From Rhizobium album (lineage in GTDB: Bacteria > Pseudomonadota > Alphaproteobacteria > Rhizobiales > Rhizobiaceae), in NCBI RefSeq assembly GCF_003122325.1, contig NZ_QFBC01000012.1, forward strand, positions 62,001 through 126,000: a DNA stretch of 64,000 bases. Reading direction: 5' to 3'. Below, piece after piece: positions 16,032 to 25,197 of this stretch; within the stretch, counting starts at the first letter, position 1, and the number at the start of each line of letters is the position of its first letter. A program made the translations under genes and the position numbers. The notes beneath the pieces are model-generated. The model did not search any database. It saw nothing but the letters and a program-made list of their open reading frames with translations, and was not told the origin of the DNA.

Positions 16032-17072
16032 ATGCTCAAGACGTTTAGAACTTTCGCCGCGGCCATTCTGGCCGGCTCCCTGCTCTCCACCGCCGCCGTC
16101 GCCGAAGGTATCAGCGGTGCGCCGGCGCCGTTCGATTCCCGCCAGGTCAACATCGCCGTGGTCAGCTTCCTTGGCGGCGGCGACTGGCTGCAGGCCTTTG
16201 AGGCCGGCGTCAAGCGCCAGGCCGATGCCCTCGGCGTCAACCTGACGATCTCGCAGGCCCGCAACGACAACGACACCCAGCGCAATCTCGTCGAACAGGC
16301 GATCAACCTCGGCGTCGACGGCATCATCATCAACAACGGCCGGCCGGAAGTCTTGAAGGACGTGGCCGAAAAGGCGCTTGAAAAGGGCATCAAGGTCGTC
16401 GCCTACGACGTCAACCTCGACAATCCGGCGATCCCGCAGATCGAGCAGAGCGACAAGGACATGGCCAGCCTCGTGCTCGAACAGGCCGTGAAGGACAAGG
16501 GCGACGGTTTTGTCGGCGGCGCCGTCTATGTCGCCGGCTTCGCGCCGCTCGACCGCCGCTATGCCGTCTGGAAGGATTTCGTCACCAAGCACAATCTGAC
16601 GGAAAAGGCCGTCTGGGGCGTGGTCAACGACACCGTGCCGGCGTCCGTTGCCGACCAGACCAAGGCGGTGCTGCGCGCCAACCCGGATATTTCCGTGATC
16701 TTCACCCCCTGGGATGAATTCGCCAAGGGCGTCAAGCTCGCCATCGACGAGCTCGGCCTGTCGCAGCAGGTGAAGATCTACGGCGTCGACATCTCCACCG
16801 CCGACATCCAGCTGATGGTGGAGCCGGATAGCGCCTGGGCAGCCACCGCCGCCACCAATGCCGCCGTCGTCGGCGAAGTCTCCGTCCGCGCCGTCTCGCT
16901 GGCGATTGCCGGCCAGTCGCCCGGCCAGTCGGTGCTGTTGCAGCCGACGCTGATCACCCGCGGCGACCTGACCGGCAACGATATCAAGACGATCGAGGAT
17001 CTGCAGCAAAAGTTCCCGGCCTTCCTGAAGAGCGATGCGGCAACCGCATCGTGGATTCCCGCAGCCAAGTAA
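16032..17072 (+). CDS. Periplasmic sugar-binding protein of ABC transporter
   Basis: This 346-residue type I binding protein begins with a signal peptide (MLKTFRTFAAAILAGSLLSTAAVA, cleavage near residue 24). The mature part has the ribose-binding-protein pattern: FEAGVKRQADALGVNL, AINLGVDGIIINNGRPEVLKDVAEKALEKGIKVVAYDV and a second lobe with VKIYGVDISTADIQLM. It shares the fold but little close sequence with the binding protein of the first sugar system. It is the third gene of the operon, before the LVIVD protein. The ligand is not predictable. Confidence 0.88.
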   Translation: MLKTFRTFAAAILAGSLLSTAAVAEGISGAPAPFDSRQVNIAVVSFLGGGDWLQAFEAGVKRQADALGVNLTISQARNDNDTQRNLVEQAINLGVDGIIINNGRPEVLKDVAEKALEKGIKVVAYDVNLDNPAIPQIEQSDKDMASLVLEQAVKDKGDGFVGGAVYVAGFAPLDRRYAVWKDFVTKHNLTEKAVWGVVNDTVPASVADQTKAVLRANPDISVIFTPWDEFAKGVKLAIDELGLSQQVKIYGVDISTADIQLMVEPDSAWAATAATNAAVVGEVSVRAVSLAIAGQSPGQSVLLQPTLITRGDLTGNDIKTIEDLQQKFPAFLKSDAATASWIPAAK

Positions 17073-17141
17073 ATATTCTGCGAAGCGGCGTCGCGGATGG
17101 CGGCGTCGCGCCCCTCCTTGTCAACAGGACAGCAACGGACC

Positions 17142-18395
17142 ATGGCCCAGATCGATCTTCCGACCCCCGACTTCGCCCGCAACATGCGCCTTGTCGGCCA
17201 TAGCGATATCGGCGGCCGTGGCGACGGTCTGCAGCTGATGGTGCATCGCGGCCATGCCTATATTGCCCATCCCTGGTCGCAGGGATTTTCCATCGTCGAC
17301 GTCCGCGATCCGCGCAATCCGAAGACGGTGAACTACATCCAGGCGCCGGCCAACACGTGGAACATCCACCTGCAGACCCATGAGGACCTGCTGCTGGTGA
17401 TCGACGCCCTCGACCTGTTTGCCGATGTCGAGACATTTTCGGACGAGAAGACCTATTATACCCGGTCGGTCGGCGAGACGGTCGCCGCGAAAAAGCGCGA
17501 GCGCGCCTGGACGGCGGGCATGACGGTCTACGATATCTCCCGGCCGGATGCGCCGAGGAAGATCGGCCAGCTGAATATCGAAGGCGTCGGCCTTCACCGG
17601 CTGTGGTATGTCGGCGGGCGCTATGCCTATGCATCGGCGCTGCTCGACGGCTTCAGCGACTACATCTTCGTCACCATCGACATGGCCGACCCGACCCGGC
17701 CAGAACTCGTCGGCCGGTGGTGGCTGCCGGGCATGAACAGCGCCGCCGGCGAACAGCCGGACTGGGGGCAGGGGAGACGGTATGCGCTGCACCACGCGCT
17801 CGTGCACGGCAACACGGCCTATGCCTGCTGGCGCGACGGCGGCCTGACGCTGCTCGACATCACCGACCACGCCGCGCCAAAACTGATCAAGCATTACAAC
17901 TGGTGCCCGCCCTATGGCGGCGGCACCCATTCGCCGCTGCCGCTGCCGGGCCGTGATCTGCTGGTCGTTGCCGACGAAGCGGTGCTCGACAACGAAGAGG
18001 ACGGCCGCAAGCACACCTGGATCTTCGATATCCGCGTGCCGGAAAACCCGATCAGCATCTCGACCTTCCCGATTCCGAACGAAATCGACTACGTCAAGAA
18101 GGCCGGCCACTTCGGCCCGCACAATCTCCACGAAAACCGTCCCGGCTCCTTCGTTTCGGAAACGCTGATCTTCGCCACCTGGCAGAATGCCGGCATCCGG
18201 GCCTTCGACATCTCCGATCCCTATCATCCGGTCGAAACGGGCGCACTCGTGCCCGCCGGGCCGACGACCATGACGGACCGCCGGCCGGGTCGGCCGAAGG
18301 TCATCCAGTCCGCCGACGTCTTCGTCGATGCGGACGGCCTCATCTATGCGACCGACTATAATGCGGGTCTGGAAATCATCGAATACGGCGGCTAA
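17142..18395 (+). CDS. LVIVD-repeat (beta-propeller-like) protein of unknown function
   Basis: This 417-residue protein consists of repeated units with the LVIVD pattern, for example GFSIVDVRDPRNPKTV (residues 48-63), MTVYDISRPDAPRKIG, IFVTIDMADPTRPELVG, LTLLDITDHAAPKLIK and IRAFDISDPYHPVETG. Such repeats fold as a propeller. There is no signal peptide, unlike most bacterial LVIVD proteins, which are exported. Several histidines are prominent (LHRLWY, LHHALVHG, GGTHSPLPLPG, HFGPHNLHENR), as would suit a metal site. It starts 69 bases after the sugar-binding protein and is most likely co-transcribed, which suggests a role in processing the imported compound. An enzyme activity is only a guess. 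Confidence 0.8.
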   Translation: MAQIDLPTPDFARNMRLVGHSDIGGRGDGLQLMVHRGHAYIAHPWSQGFSIVDVRDPRNPKTVNYIQAPANTWNIHLQTHEDLLLVIDALDLFADVETFSDEKTYYTRSVGETVAAKKRERAWTAGMTVYDISRPDAPRKIGQLNIEGVGLHRLWYVGGRYAYASALLDGFSDYIFVTIDMADPTRPELVGRWWLPGMNSAAGEQPDWGQGRRYALHHALVHGNTAYACWRDGGLTLLDITDHAAPKLIKHYNWCPPYGGGTHSPLPLPGRDLLVVADEAVLDNEEDGRKHTWIFDIRVPENPISISTFPIPNEIDYVKKAGHFGPHNLHENRPGSFVSETLIFATWQNAGIRAFDISDPYHPVETGALVPAGPTTMTDRRPGRPKVIQSADVFVDADGLIYATDYNAGLEIIEYGG

Positions 18396-18407
18396 CCGTA
18401 CCAGGCC

Positions 18408-18608
18408 CTACGGGTCCGTGCCGAAAAGCCGCTTGAGGATGCCGCCGCCAGCGGCGACATGCACCTCGTTGGACATCAGGAAGGCGGCCGGCTCCCAGCT
18501 TGCCTTCAAATCCTCGGAAATATCGAATGCATGTTCGGCTTCGTCGAGCAGGGGGTCGCGTGCGATACCTTGCTGATCATCTCTGTTGAGCGGAACGGAC
18601 TGGGCCAT
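18408..18608 (-). CDS. Small hypothetical protein (66 aa)
   Basis: A short frame begins at an ATG (MAQSVPLNRDDQQG) 7 bases after GGAGGT, a strong ribosome site, and encodes an acidic, soluble peptide containing DEAEHAFDISEDLKASWEPAAFLMSNEVHVAAGG. Codon use is like that of the neighbours. It is convergent with the LVIVD gene, whose stop lies 12 bases away. I do not recognise a family; the upstream region to the exporter gene is AT-rich and probably holds divergent promoters. Confidence 0.55.
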   Translation of the reverse strand: MAQSVPLNRDDQQGIARDPLLDEAEHAFDISEDLKASWEPAAFLMSNEVHVAAGGGILKRLFGTDP

Positions 18609-18836
18609 GAGACCTCCTTGCTTTGCCAAGCTGCGGTTCATCGTCTCAATTGCACTTCACCCCAAAATTATAGGGCAGTGAGCCTGCGAGTTCAACAGCC
18701 GCGCCCAAGCCGGCAGGGCAGGGCAGCGGCCAACGGAAAATCTCCCGTCTCACAACACGCCGACTTGATTTTCAAAGCTTCCTTTTTGGGTTAAGTAAGG
18801 CCGAATTTTATGGCGCCCGTTGCGCCGGAGACAATC

Positions 18837-20594
18837 ATGACGAGCACGATCAGGCGTTTCTTTGCCTACTACGCACCCCACAAGCGACTGTTTTTCCTGG
18901 ATTTTTTTAGCGCGATCGCCTCCGGCCTGCTGGAGCTCGCCTTCCCGGTCGCCGTGACCCTGTTCATCGACAGACTGCTGCCGACCAACCAGATCGGCCT
19001 GGTCGCGCTGGCGGCTGCGGGGCTGCTCGCCATCTATTTCATCAATGCCGGCCTGCAGGTCATCGTCACCTATTGGGGCCATATGCTCGGCATCAACATC
19101 GAGACGGAGATGCGGCGCAAGGCGTTCGATCACCTGCAGACGCTGTCCTTCGGCTATTTCGACAATGCCAAGACCGGCCATCTCGTCGCGCGGCTGACCA
19201 AGGACCTCGAGGAAATCGGCGAGGTGGCGCATCACGGCCCGGAAGACCTGTTCCTGGCGATCATGACGCTGATCGGCGCATTTGCGATGATGTTCTGGGT
19301 GCATGTGCCGCTGGCGCTGATCACCGTGGCCATCGTGCCGCTGACGGCGCTCGTCACCGCCCATTACGGCGGCCGCATGACGACGACCTGGCGCGCGCTC
19401 TATCACCGCGTCGCCGACTTCAACACCCGCATCGAGGCCAATGTCGGCGGCATCCGTGTCGTCCAGGCCTTCGCCAACGAGGATCACGAGCGCAAGCTGT
19501 TTGCCAAGGACAACGGCAACTACCGTCGCACCAAGCTGGAAGCCTACCGTTTCATGGCGGCTTCCATGTCGCTCAATTATTTTTCGATGCGCTTCGTCCA
19601 GGTCGTCGTCATGCTGGCCGGCGCCTGGTTCGTGACCCGCGGCGAATTGAGCGCCGGCGGCTTCGTCGGCTTCCTGCTGCTGGTCAACGTCTTCCTGCGG
19701 CCGATCGAGAAGATCAGCTCGGTCATCGAGACCTATCCGAAGGGCATTGCCGGTTTCCAGCGATACCTAGAGTTCCTGGCGCAGAAGCCCGAAATCACCG
19801 ACCGGCCGGAGGCAAGGATGGTCGGGCGGCTCGAAGGCGATATCCGTTACGACGGCGTCCGTTTCGGCTACAGCGACAAGCGCCCGATCTTCGACAATCT
19901 CAACCTGTCGATCAAGGCCGGCGAGATGGTGGCCTTCGTCGGCCCCTCCGGCGCCGGCAAGACGACGCTGTGCTCGCTGCTGCCGCGGTTTTATGACGTC
20001 ACCGGCGGTGCCATCAGCATCGGCGGCGTCGACATCCGCGATGTGGCGCTGAAATCGCTGCGCAGCAATATCGGCATCGTCCAGCAGGATGTCTTCCTGT
20101 TTGCCGGCACCATCCGCGAAAACATCGCGTACGGTCGGCTCGACGCCACAGAAGAGGAAATATGGGACGCCGCCCGCCGCGCCCGCCTCGACGACGTCAT
20201 CACCGCGCTTCCCGACGGTCTCGACACGATGATCGGCGAACGCGGCGTCAAGCTGTCCGGCGGCCAGAAACAGCGCATGGCAATCGCCCGCATCTTCCTG
20301 AAGAACCCGCCGATCCTCATCCTCGACGAAGCGACATCGGCGCTCGACACCGAGACGGAACGCGCCATCCAGGCATCCCTGGCGGAACTGTCGAAGGGCC
20401 GCACGACGCTGGTGATCGCCCACAGGCTCGCCACCATCGTCCGGGCGGACCGCATCCTCGTCGTCGATCGCGGCGCGATCATCGAGCAGGGAACGCATTC
20501 GCAACTGGTGACGCTGCGCGGCGGGCTCTACCGCAAGCTTCACGATGCCCAGGCGGAGCAGGAGCCGCCGACGCTTCTGGAGCAGCGGCCGTAA
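18837..20594 (+). CDS. ABC-type exporter, fused membrane and ATPase domains (MsbA-like)
   Basis: This 585-residue half-transporter has an N-terminal six-span exporter domain (about residues 15-310) and a C-terminal ATPase with Walker A GPSGAGKTTLCSLLPRFYDV (near residue 365), the Q-loop, signature LSGGQKQRMAIAR, Walker B ILILDEATSALD and a switch histidine in IAHRLATI. It works as a homodimer in the inner membrane to export lipids, peptides or drugs. The ATG at 18837 is preferred because GGAG lies 6 bases upstream; the one at 18810 has no such site. It has no partner genes nearby, and the cargo is unknown. Confidence 0.88.
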   Translation: MTSTIRRFFAYYAPHKRLFFLDFFSAIASGLLELAFPVAVTLFIDRLLPTNQIGLVALAAAGLLAIYFINAGLQVIVTYWGHMLGINIETEMRRKAFDHLQTLSFGYFDNAKTGHLVARLTKDLEEIGEVAHHGPEDLFLAIMTLIGAFAMMFWVHVPLALITVAIVPLTALVTAHYGGRMTTTWRALYHRVADFNTRIEANVGGIRVVQAFANEDHERKLFAKDNGNYRRTKLEAYRFMAASMSLNYFSMRFVQVVVMLAGAWFVTRGELSAGGFVGFLLLVNVFLRPIEKISSVIETYPKGIAGFQRYLEFLAQKPEITDRPEARMVGRLEGDIRYDGVRFGYSDKRPIFDNLNLSIKAGEMVAFVGPSGAGKTTLCSLLPRFYDVTGGAISIGGVDIRDVALKSLRSNIGIVQQDVFLFAGTIRENIAYGRLDATEEEIWDAARRARLDDVITALPDGLDTMIGERGVKLSGGQKQRMAIARIFLKNPPILILDEATSALDTETERAIQASLAELSKGRTTLVIAHRLATIVRADRILVVDRGAIIEQGTHSQLVTLRGGLYRKLHDAQAEQEPPTLLEQRP

Positions 20595-20635
20595 TCCACG
20601 TCGCACAAAAACGCTGTGAATACAGGAGAATAGCC

Positions 20636-21868
<1,233 letters not shown>

Positions 21869-21933
21869 CAGCGCCGGCGCATATACTTTTGCCTTAAGTC
21901 TCTCTCAATGCCCATGACTTATAAATTGCAAGC

Positions 21934-23721
21934 ATGCGCATAAACGAGATCACCAATTGGGCTTATGGCTTCACGGTTCTGCTGACGGCATTGTCCGGCG
22001 CGGCCTTCATGCTGTCTGCAAACAGCGCCAACCAGGAACGCATCGCCGTCGAACAGCATCTGGCCCTGGACGGCCTTGCAAAACATCTGGCGCTGGTGGC
22101 GGAAGAACGCACCGACGAAGCGCGTCTCTACGTCATCCGCGGCCACGAACGCCATTTCGAAGCGTTCGCCGCCAAGGAAAACGAAGAGCGAAATCTTGAA
22201 CATACCATCGAGCGCATAAAAGAATTCGGCGCCTCGGACGAAGAACTGCGTGTCCTGCAGTCCGTCGGCGCCGCCGCAGACGCGCTGGACAGCACCGAAC
22301 AGGCCGCCGTCGCGGCCTACAGGCGAAACGACGTTTCCGGCGCCAGGCAATTGTTGTTCGGCCCCGAGCACGAACGTCTTCAGGCCCTGCTGCTCGGCCA
22401 GGTCGAGCAGTTCTCGACGTTGACGAACGCGCGGACCGGACAGGCGCTGGAAGTCGCCCGTATCCGCAGCGACTGGCTCGGACTTGCTGCCAAGGTCATG
22501 CTGGCCCTCACTGCCGCGCTGTTCCTTGGCGTGCTCTACTTCATCCTCAAACGGCGGATTTCCATGCCGCTGACGCGGATGACAGGCATCGTCCGGCGGC
22601 TTGCGAACCAGGATTATACGGTCGATGTTCCAATCGATCGCCGCCAGGATGAAATCGGTGACATGCACCAGGCCATCCAGATCTTCCGCACCAACGGCAT
22701 CGAGCGCGACCGTATGGACGCCGAACGCCGGCAGGACCAGCAGACCAAGGATCTCATCCTGCAGATGATGCACCGCCTGCAGGCATGCCAGAACCGGCAG
22801 GAACTGGCGGATATCGTTTCGCGTTTTGCGCCGCAGATCTTCCCGAACCTCGCCGGGCATCTCTACGTGATGAACGACGGCAGGACCTCGCTCTTCCGGA
22901 TCGGCACCTGGCTCGAGCCGCAGCATTGCAGCGAAACCTTTGCCCCCGACGCCTGTTGGGCATTGCGGCGGGGGCATGCGCATATCAGCAACAGCGCCCA
23001 CGACGACATTCCCTGCCATCATCTCGACAACCACGTCACGGCCGGCCTGTGTGTGCCGCTGATGGCGCAGGGCGATACGATCGGGCTGCTGTATTTCGAG
23101 GAGAGGGAAGGGCATCAGGGCGTCAACGAGGCCTCGCGGCTTTACCTCGAACTGATCGCGGAAAACATCGGCCTCGCCACCGCAAACCTGCAATTGCGCG
23201 AAAGGCTGACCAGCCTCGCCACCAGCGATGCCCTGACCGGCCTCCTGAACCGCCGCAGCCTGGACGAAGCACTGAACCATCTGGCACGTGACAACCGGGA
23301 CGAAGCGGTCGCCTGCCTGATGATCGACATCGACCACTTCAAGCGTTTCAACGACAATTATGGCCACGATGCCGGCGATGTCGTCATGCAGCATGTCGGG
23401 CAGATCATGCGCGATACCGTCGGCAAGGCGGGCAAGGTGTTCCGTTTCGGCGGGGAAGAATTCACCGTGCTGCTGCCGCAAGCGACGGAGGCGCAGGGGC
23501 TGGAGCTTGCCGAGCGCCTTCGCGAGCAGATCGCCGCAACACCCTTCTCGCATCGTGGACGCATTCTCGGCTCGGTGACGATTTCCGTCGGCGCGGCCTC
23601 GTCGCCGCAGGACGGCCCGGTCACTACCCTTGTGACACGCGCCGATGCGGCGCTGTTCCGCGCCAAGTCCGGCGGCAGGAACCGCACCGTCGCTGCTTCG
23701 GTTTATTCCCCCGCCGCGTGA
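21934..23721 (+). CDS. Membrane diguanylate cyclase with HAMP, GAF and GGDEF domains
   Basis: This 595-residue signalling protein has an N-terminal membrane span (residues 8-29), a helical periplasmic sensor (30-180), a second span (about 188-208), a HAMP linker (LKRRISMPLTRMTGIVRRLANQDYTVDVP), a GAF domain (about 265-420) and a GGDEF domain with FRFGGEEF near residue 510. The active-site variant GGEEF is compatible with cyclic-di-GMP synthesis. The RxxD inhibitory site expected just before the active site is not present (AGKVFRFGGEEF), so product inhibition may be missing. The GAF domain holds Cys and His residues (ACWALRRGHAH, DDIPCHHLDNH) as in the GAF-GGDEF proteins annotated alongside chemoreceptors. 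Confidence 0.9.
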   Translation: MRINEITNWAYGFTVLLTALSGAAFMLSANSANQERIAVEQHLALDGLAKHLALVAEERTDEARLYVIRGHERHFEAFAAKENEERNLEHTIERIKEFGASDEELRVLQSVGAAADALDSTEQAAVAAYRRNDVSGARQLLFGPEHERLQALLLGQVEQFSTLTNARTGQALEVARIRSDWLGLAAKVMLALTAALFLGVLYFILKRRISMPLTRMTGIVRRLANQDYTVDVPIDRRQDEIGDMHQAIQIFRTNGIERDRMDAERRQDQQTKDLILQMMHRLQACQNRQELADIVSRFAPQIFPNLAGHLYVMNDGRTSLFRIGTWLEPQHCSETFAPDACWALRRGHAHISNSAHDDIPCHHLDNHVTAGLCVPLMAQGDTIGLLYFEEREGHQGVNEASRLYLELIAENIGLATANLQLRERLTSLATSDALTGLLNRRSLDEALNHLARDNRDEAVACLMIDIDHFKRFNDNYGHDAGDVVMQHVGQIMRDTVGKAGKVFRFGGEEFTVLLPQATEAQGLELAERLREQIAATPFSHRGRILGSVTISVGAASSPQDGPVTTLVTRADAALFRAKSGGRNRTVAASVYSPAA

Positions 23722-23942
23722 CGGGTGGCCGGATTTGGCAGCCGATGGACCCAGGCAATTTTCTCCTTTATTCTGAGCATCCAGCGACCGACGTAAACAT
23801 GTCCATCATGTAGCGTTGCCATAAATGCGCCGGTTTGAACCAAAGACGATGTCTGGCGTTCTGCGAATGCGGCCGGCACGAATCGGTATCTGCCCGTTTC
23901 CGCCCGGAGGAAAGGATAAGCGAATACCCCGTCCAGCTCCAT
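23703..23942 (-). CDS. Small conserved-looking hypothetical protein (79 aa)
   Basis: The ATG at 23942 follows GGAGG by 8 bases, a strong ribosome site, and the frame encodes MELDGVFAYPFLRAETGRYRFVPAAFAERQ... ending with a basic, tryptophan-containing tail (GRWMLRIKEKIAWVHRL). Its last 19 bases overlap the end of the convergent cyclase gene. Size, ribosome site and non-shadow composition support a real gene, but I cannot assign a family. Its promoter would lie in the AT-rich region shared with the RND operon. Confidence 0.5.
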   Translation of the reverse strand: MELDGVFAYPFLRAETGRYRFVPAAFAERQTSSLVQTGAFMATLHDGHVYVGRWMLRIKEKIAWVHRLPNPATRHAAGE

Positions 23943-24080
23943 TTTTCGCACCTCCGACCCTGCTGCATCGCACAATTGCGTGATCGGTCCGTGATCTTAT
24001 TACTAAACTTTAATTTCCACTTTTGCTCCATTGCTGTGACTATAGGCGTGATGGTGCGTTGCAAAATGACGAGGTAGGTC

Positions 24081-25187
24081 ATGATGAAGGTCGTGACAGG
24101 GTTGTTCCTGATCGTGCTGGCGGCTGTGGCCGGCGGCGCCGCTGTGCATTTCCGCTGGATCGACGCGAGTTCCGTGCTCGACGTGGCCCCGGCGACAGCC
24201 AGCCAGCCGGCGAACCGGACGCCATCTGCGACGGCGGTCGAGGTTTCCACCGCAGAAGAAACGATCGCGACCACCGACATCAATGCCATCGGCACGCTGC
24301 AATCCGATGAATCCGTGCAGCTTGCGCCGGAAGTCGCCGGTCGCGTTGCGGCCATCCGCTTCGACGAAGGCCGCCCGGTGAAGGCCGGCGACATCCTCGT
24401 CAGCCTCGACAACTCGCTCGCCAGGGCATCGGAAGACGAAATCAAGGTGCGGCTCGACCTGGCCACCAGCAATTACGACCGGGCACAGCGCATGGCCGGC
24501 AACGGCACCGGGACTGCGCGCGAACTCGACACGGCGCTGGCCGAGCGCAACACCGCCACGACGCTGCTGAATTCACAGCGCGTGCAACTGGCCAAGCTGG
24601 ATATCGCCGCTCCTTTCGACGGGGTCGTCGGCCTGCGGCGCGTATCCGTCGGCAGCTACGTCGCCGTCGGCACGCCGCTGGTGAATATCGAGAAGATCAA
24701 TGTGCTCAAGGTCGATTTCAAGGTGCCGGAAACCAACCTGCAGCAGGTCCGCGTCGACCAGGAGGTGGAGATCTCCGTCGATGCCATGCCCGGCAAGGCG
24801 TTCACCGGCACGATCTATGCGATCGATCCGATGGTCGATGTCAACGGCCGCGCCGTCAGCATCCGCGCGCGCCTGCCGAATGACGATCTGACCCTGCGTC
24901 CCGGCCTGTTCGCCCGCATCCTGATCAAGGGCATGGATCAGAAAAAGGTCGTGACGGTGCCGGAAGCGGCCATCGTCGCCCGCGGGCAGGATCGCCTGGT
25001 GTGGACCATCGTCGATGGCAAGGCGCAGGAAAACAAGGTGACCATTACCGGCCGCAAGGCCGGCATCGTCGAACTCGAAGGCCTCGTCCCCGGCGCAACC
25101 GTGGTGGTTGCCGGCCAGGCGCGCCTGCGCAAGGGTGCCGCGGTCGATATCGTCAACGGCGCCGCGCCGCAGGCATCGGCAAGCTGA
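24081..25187 (+). CDS. RND efflux membrane-fusion protein
   Basis: This 368-residue periplasmic adaptor begins with an uncleaved or lipid-free N-terminal anchor (MMKVVTGLFLIVLAAVAGGAAVHF). It then shows the lipoyl-like half motifs (ESVQLAPEVAGRVAAIRFDEGRPVKAGDILVSLDNS and LDIAAPFDGVVGLRRVSVGSYVAVGTPLVNI), a short coiled-coil hairpin between them, a beta-barrel and the membrane-proximal domain (VPEAAIVARGQDRLVW). It links the RND pump, encoded 10 bases downstream, to an outer-membrane channel not encoded here. The substrate class (drugs or metals) is open; no CusB-type metal motif is seen. Confidence 0.9.
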   Translation: MMKVVTGLFLIVLAAVAGGAAVHFRWIDASSVLDVAPATASQPANRTPSATAVEVSTAEETIATTDINAIGTLQSDESVQLAPEVAGRVAAIRFDEGRPVKAGDILVSLDNSLARASEDEIKVRLDLATSNYDRAQRMAGNGTGTARELDTALAERNTATTLLNSQRVQLAKLDIAAPFDGVVGLRRVSVGSYVAVGTPLVNIEKINVLKVDFKVPETNLQQVRVDQEVEISVDAMPGKAFTGTIYAIDPMVDVNGRAVSIRARLPNDDLTLRPGLFARILIKGMDQKKVVTVPEAAIVARGQDRLVWTIVDGKAQENKVTITGRKAGIVELEGLVPGATVVVAGQARLRKGAAVDIVNGAAPQASAS

Positions 25188-25197
25188 GGAGCGCTTC

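Noticed and set aside
21919-23553. Long minus-strand frame opposite the diguanylate cyclase gene
   Set aside because: A shadow of the cyclase gene; no motif or ribosome site.
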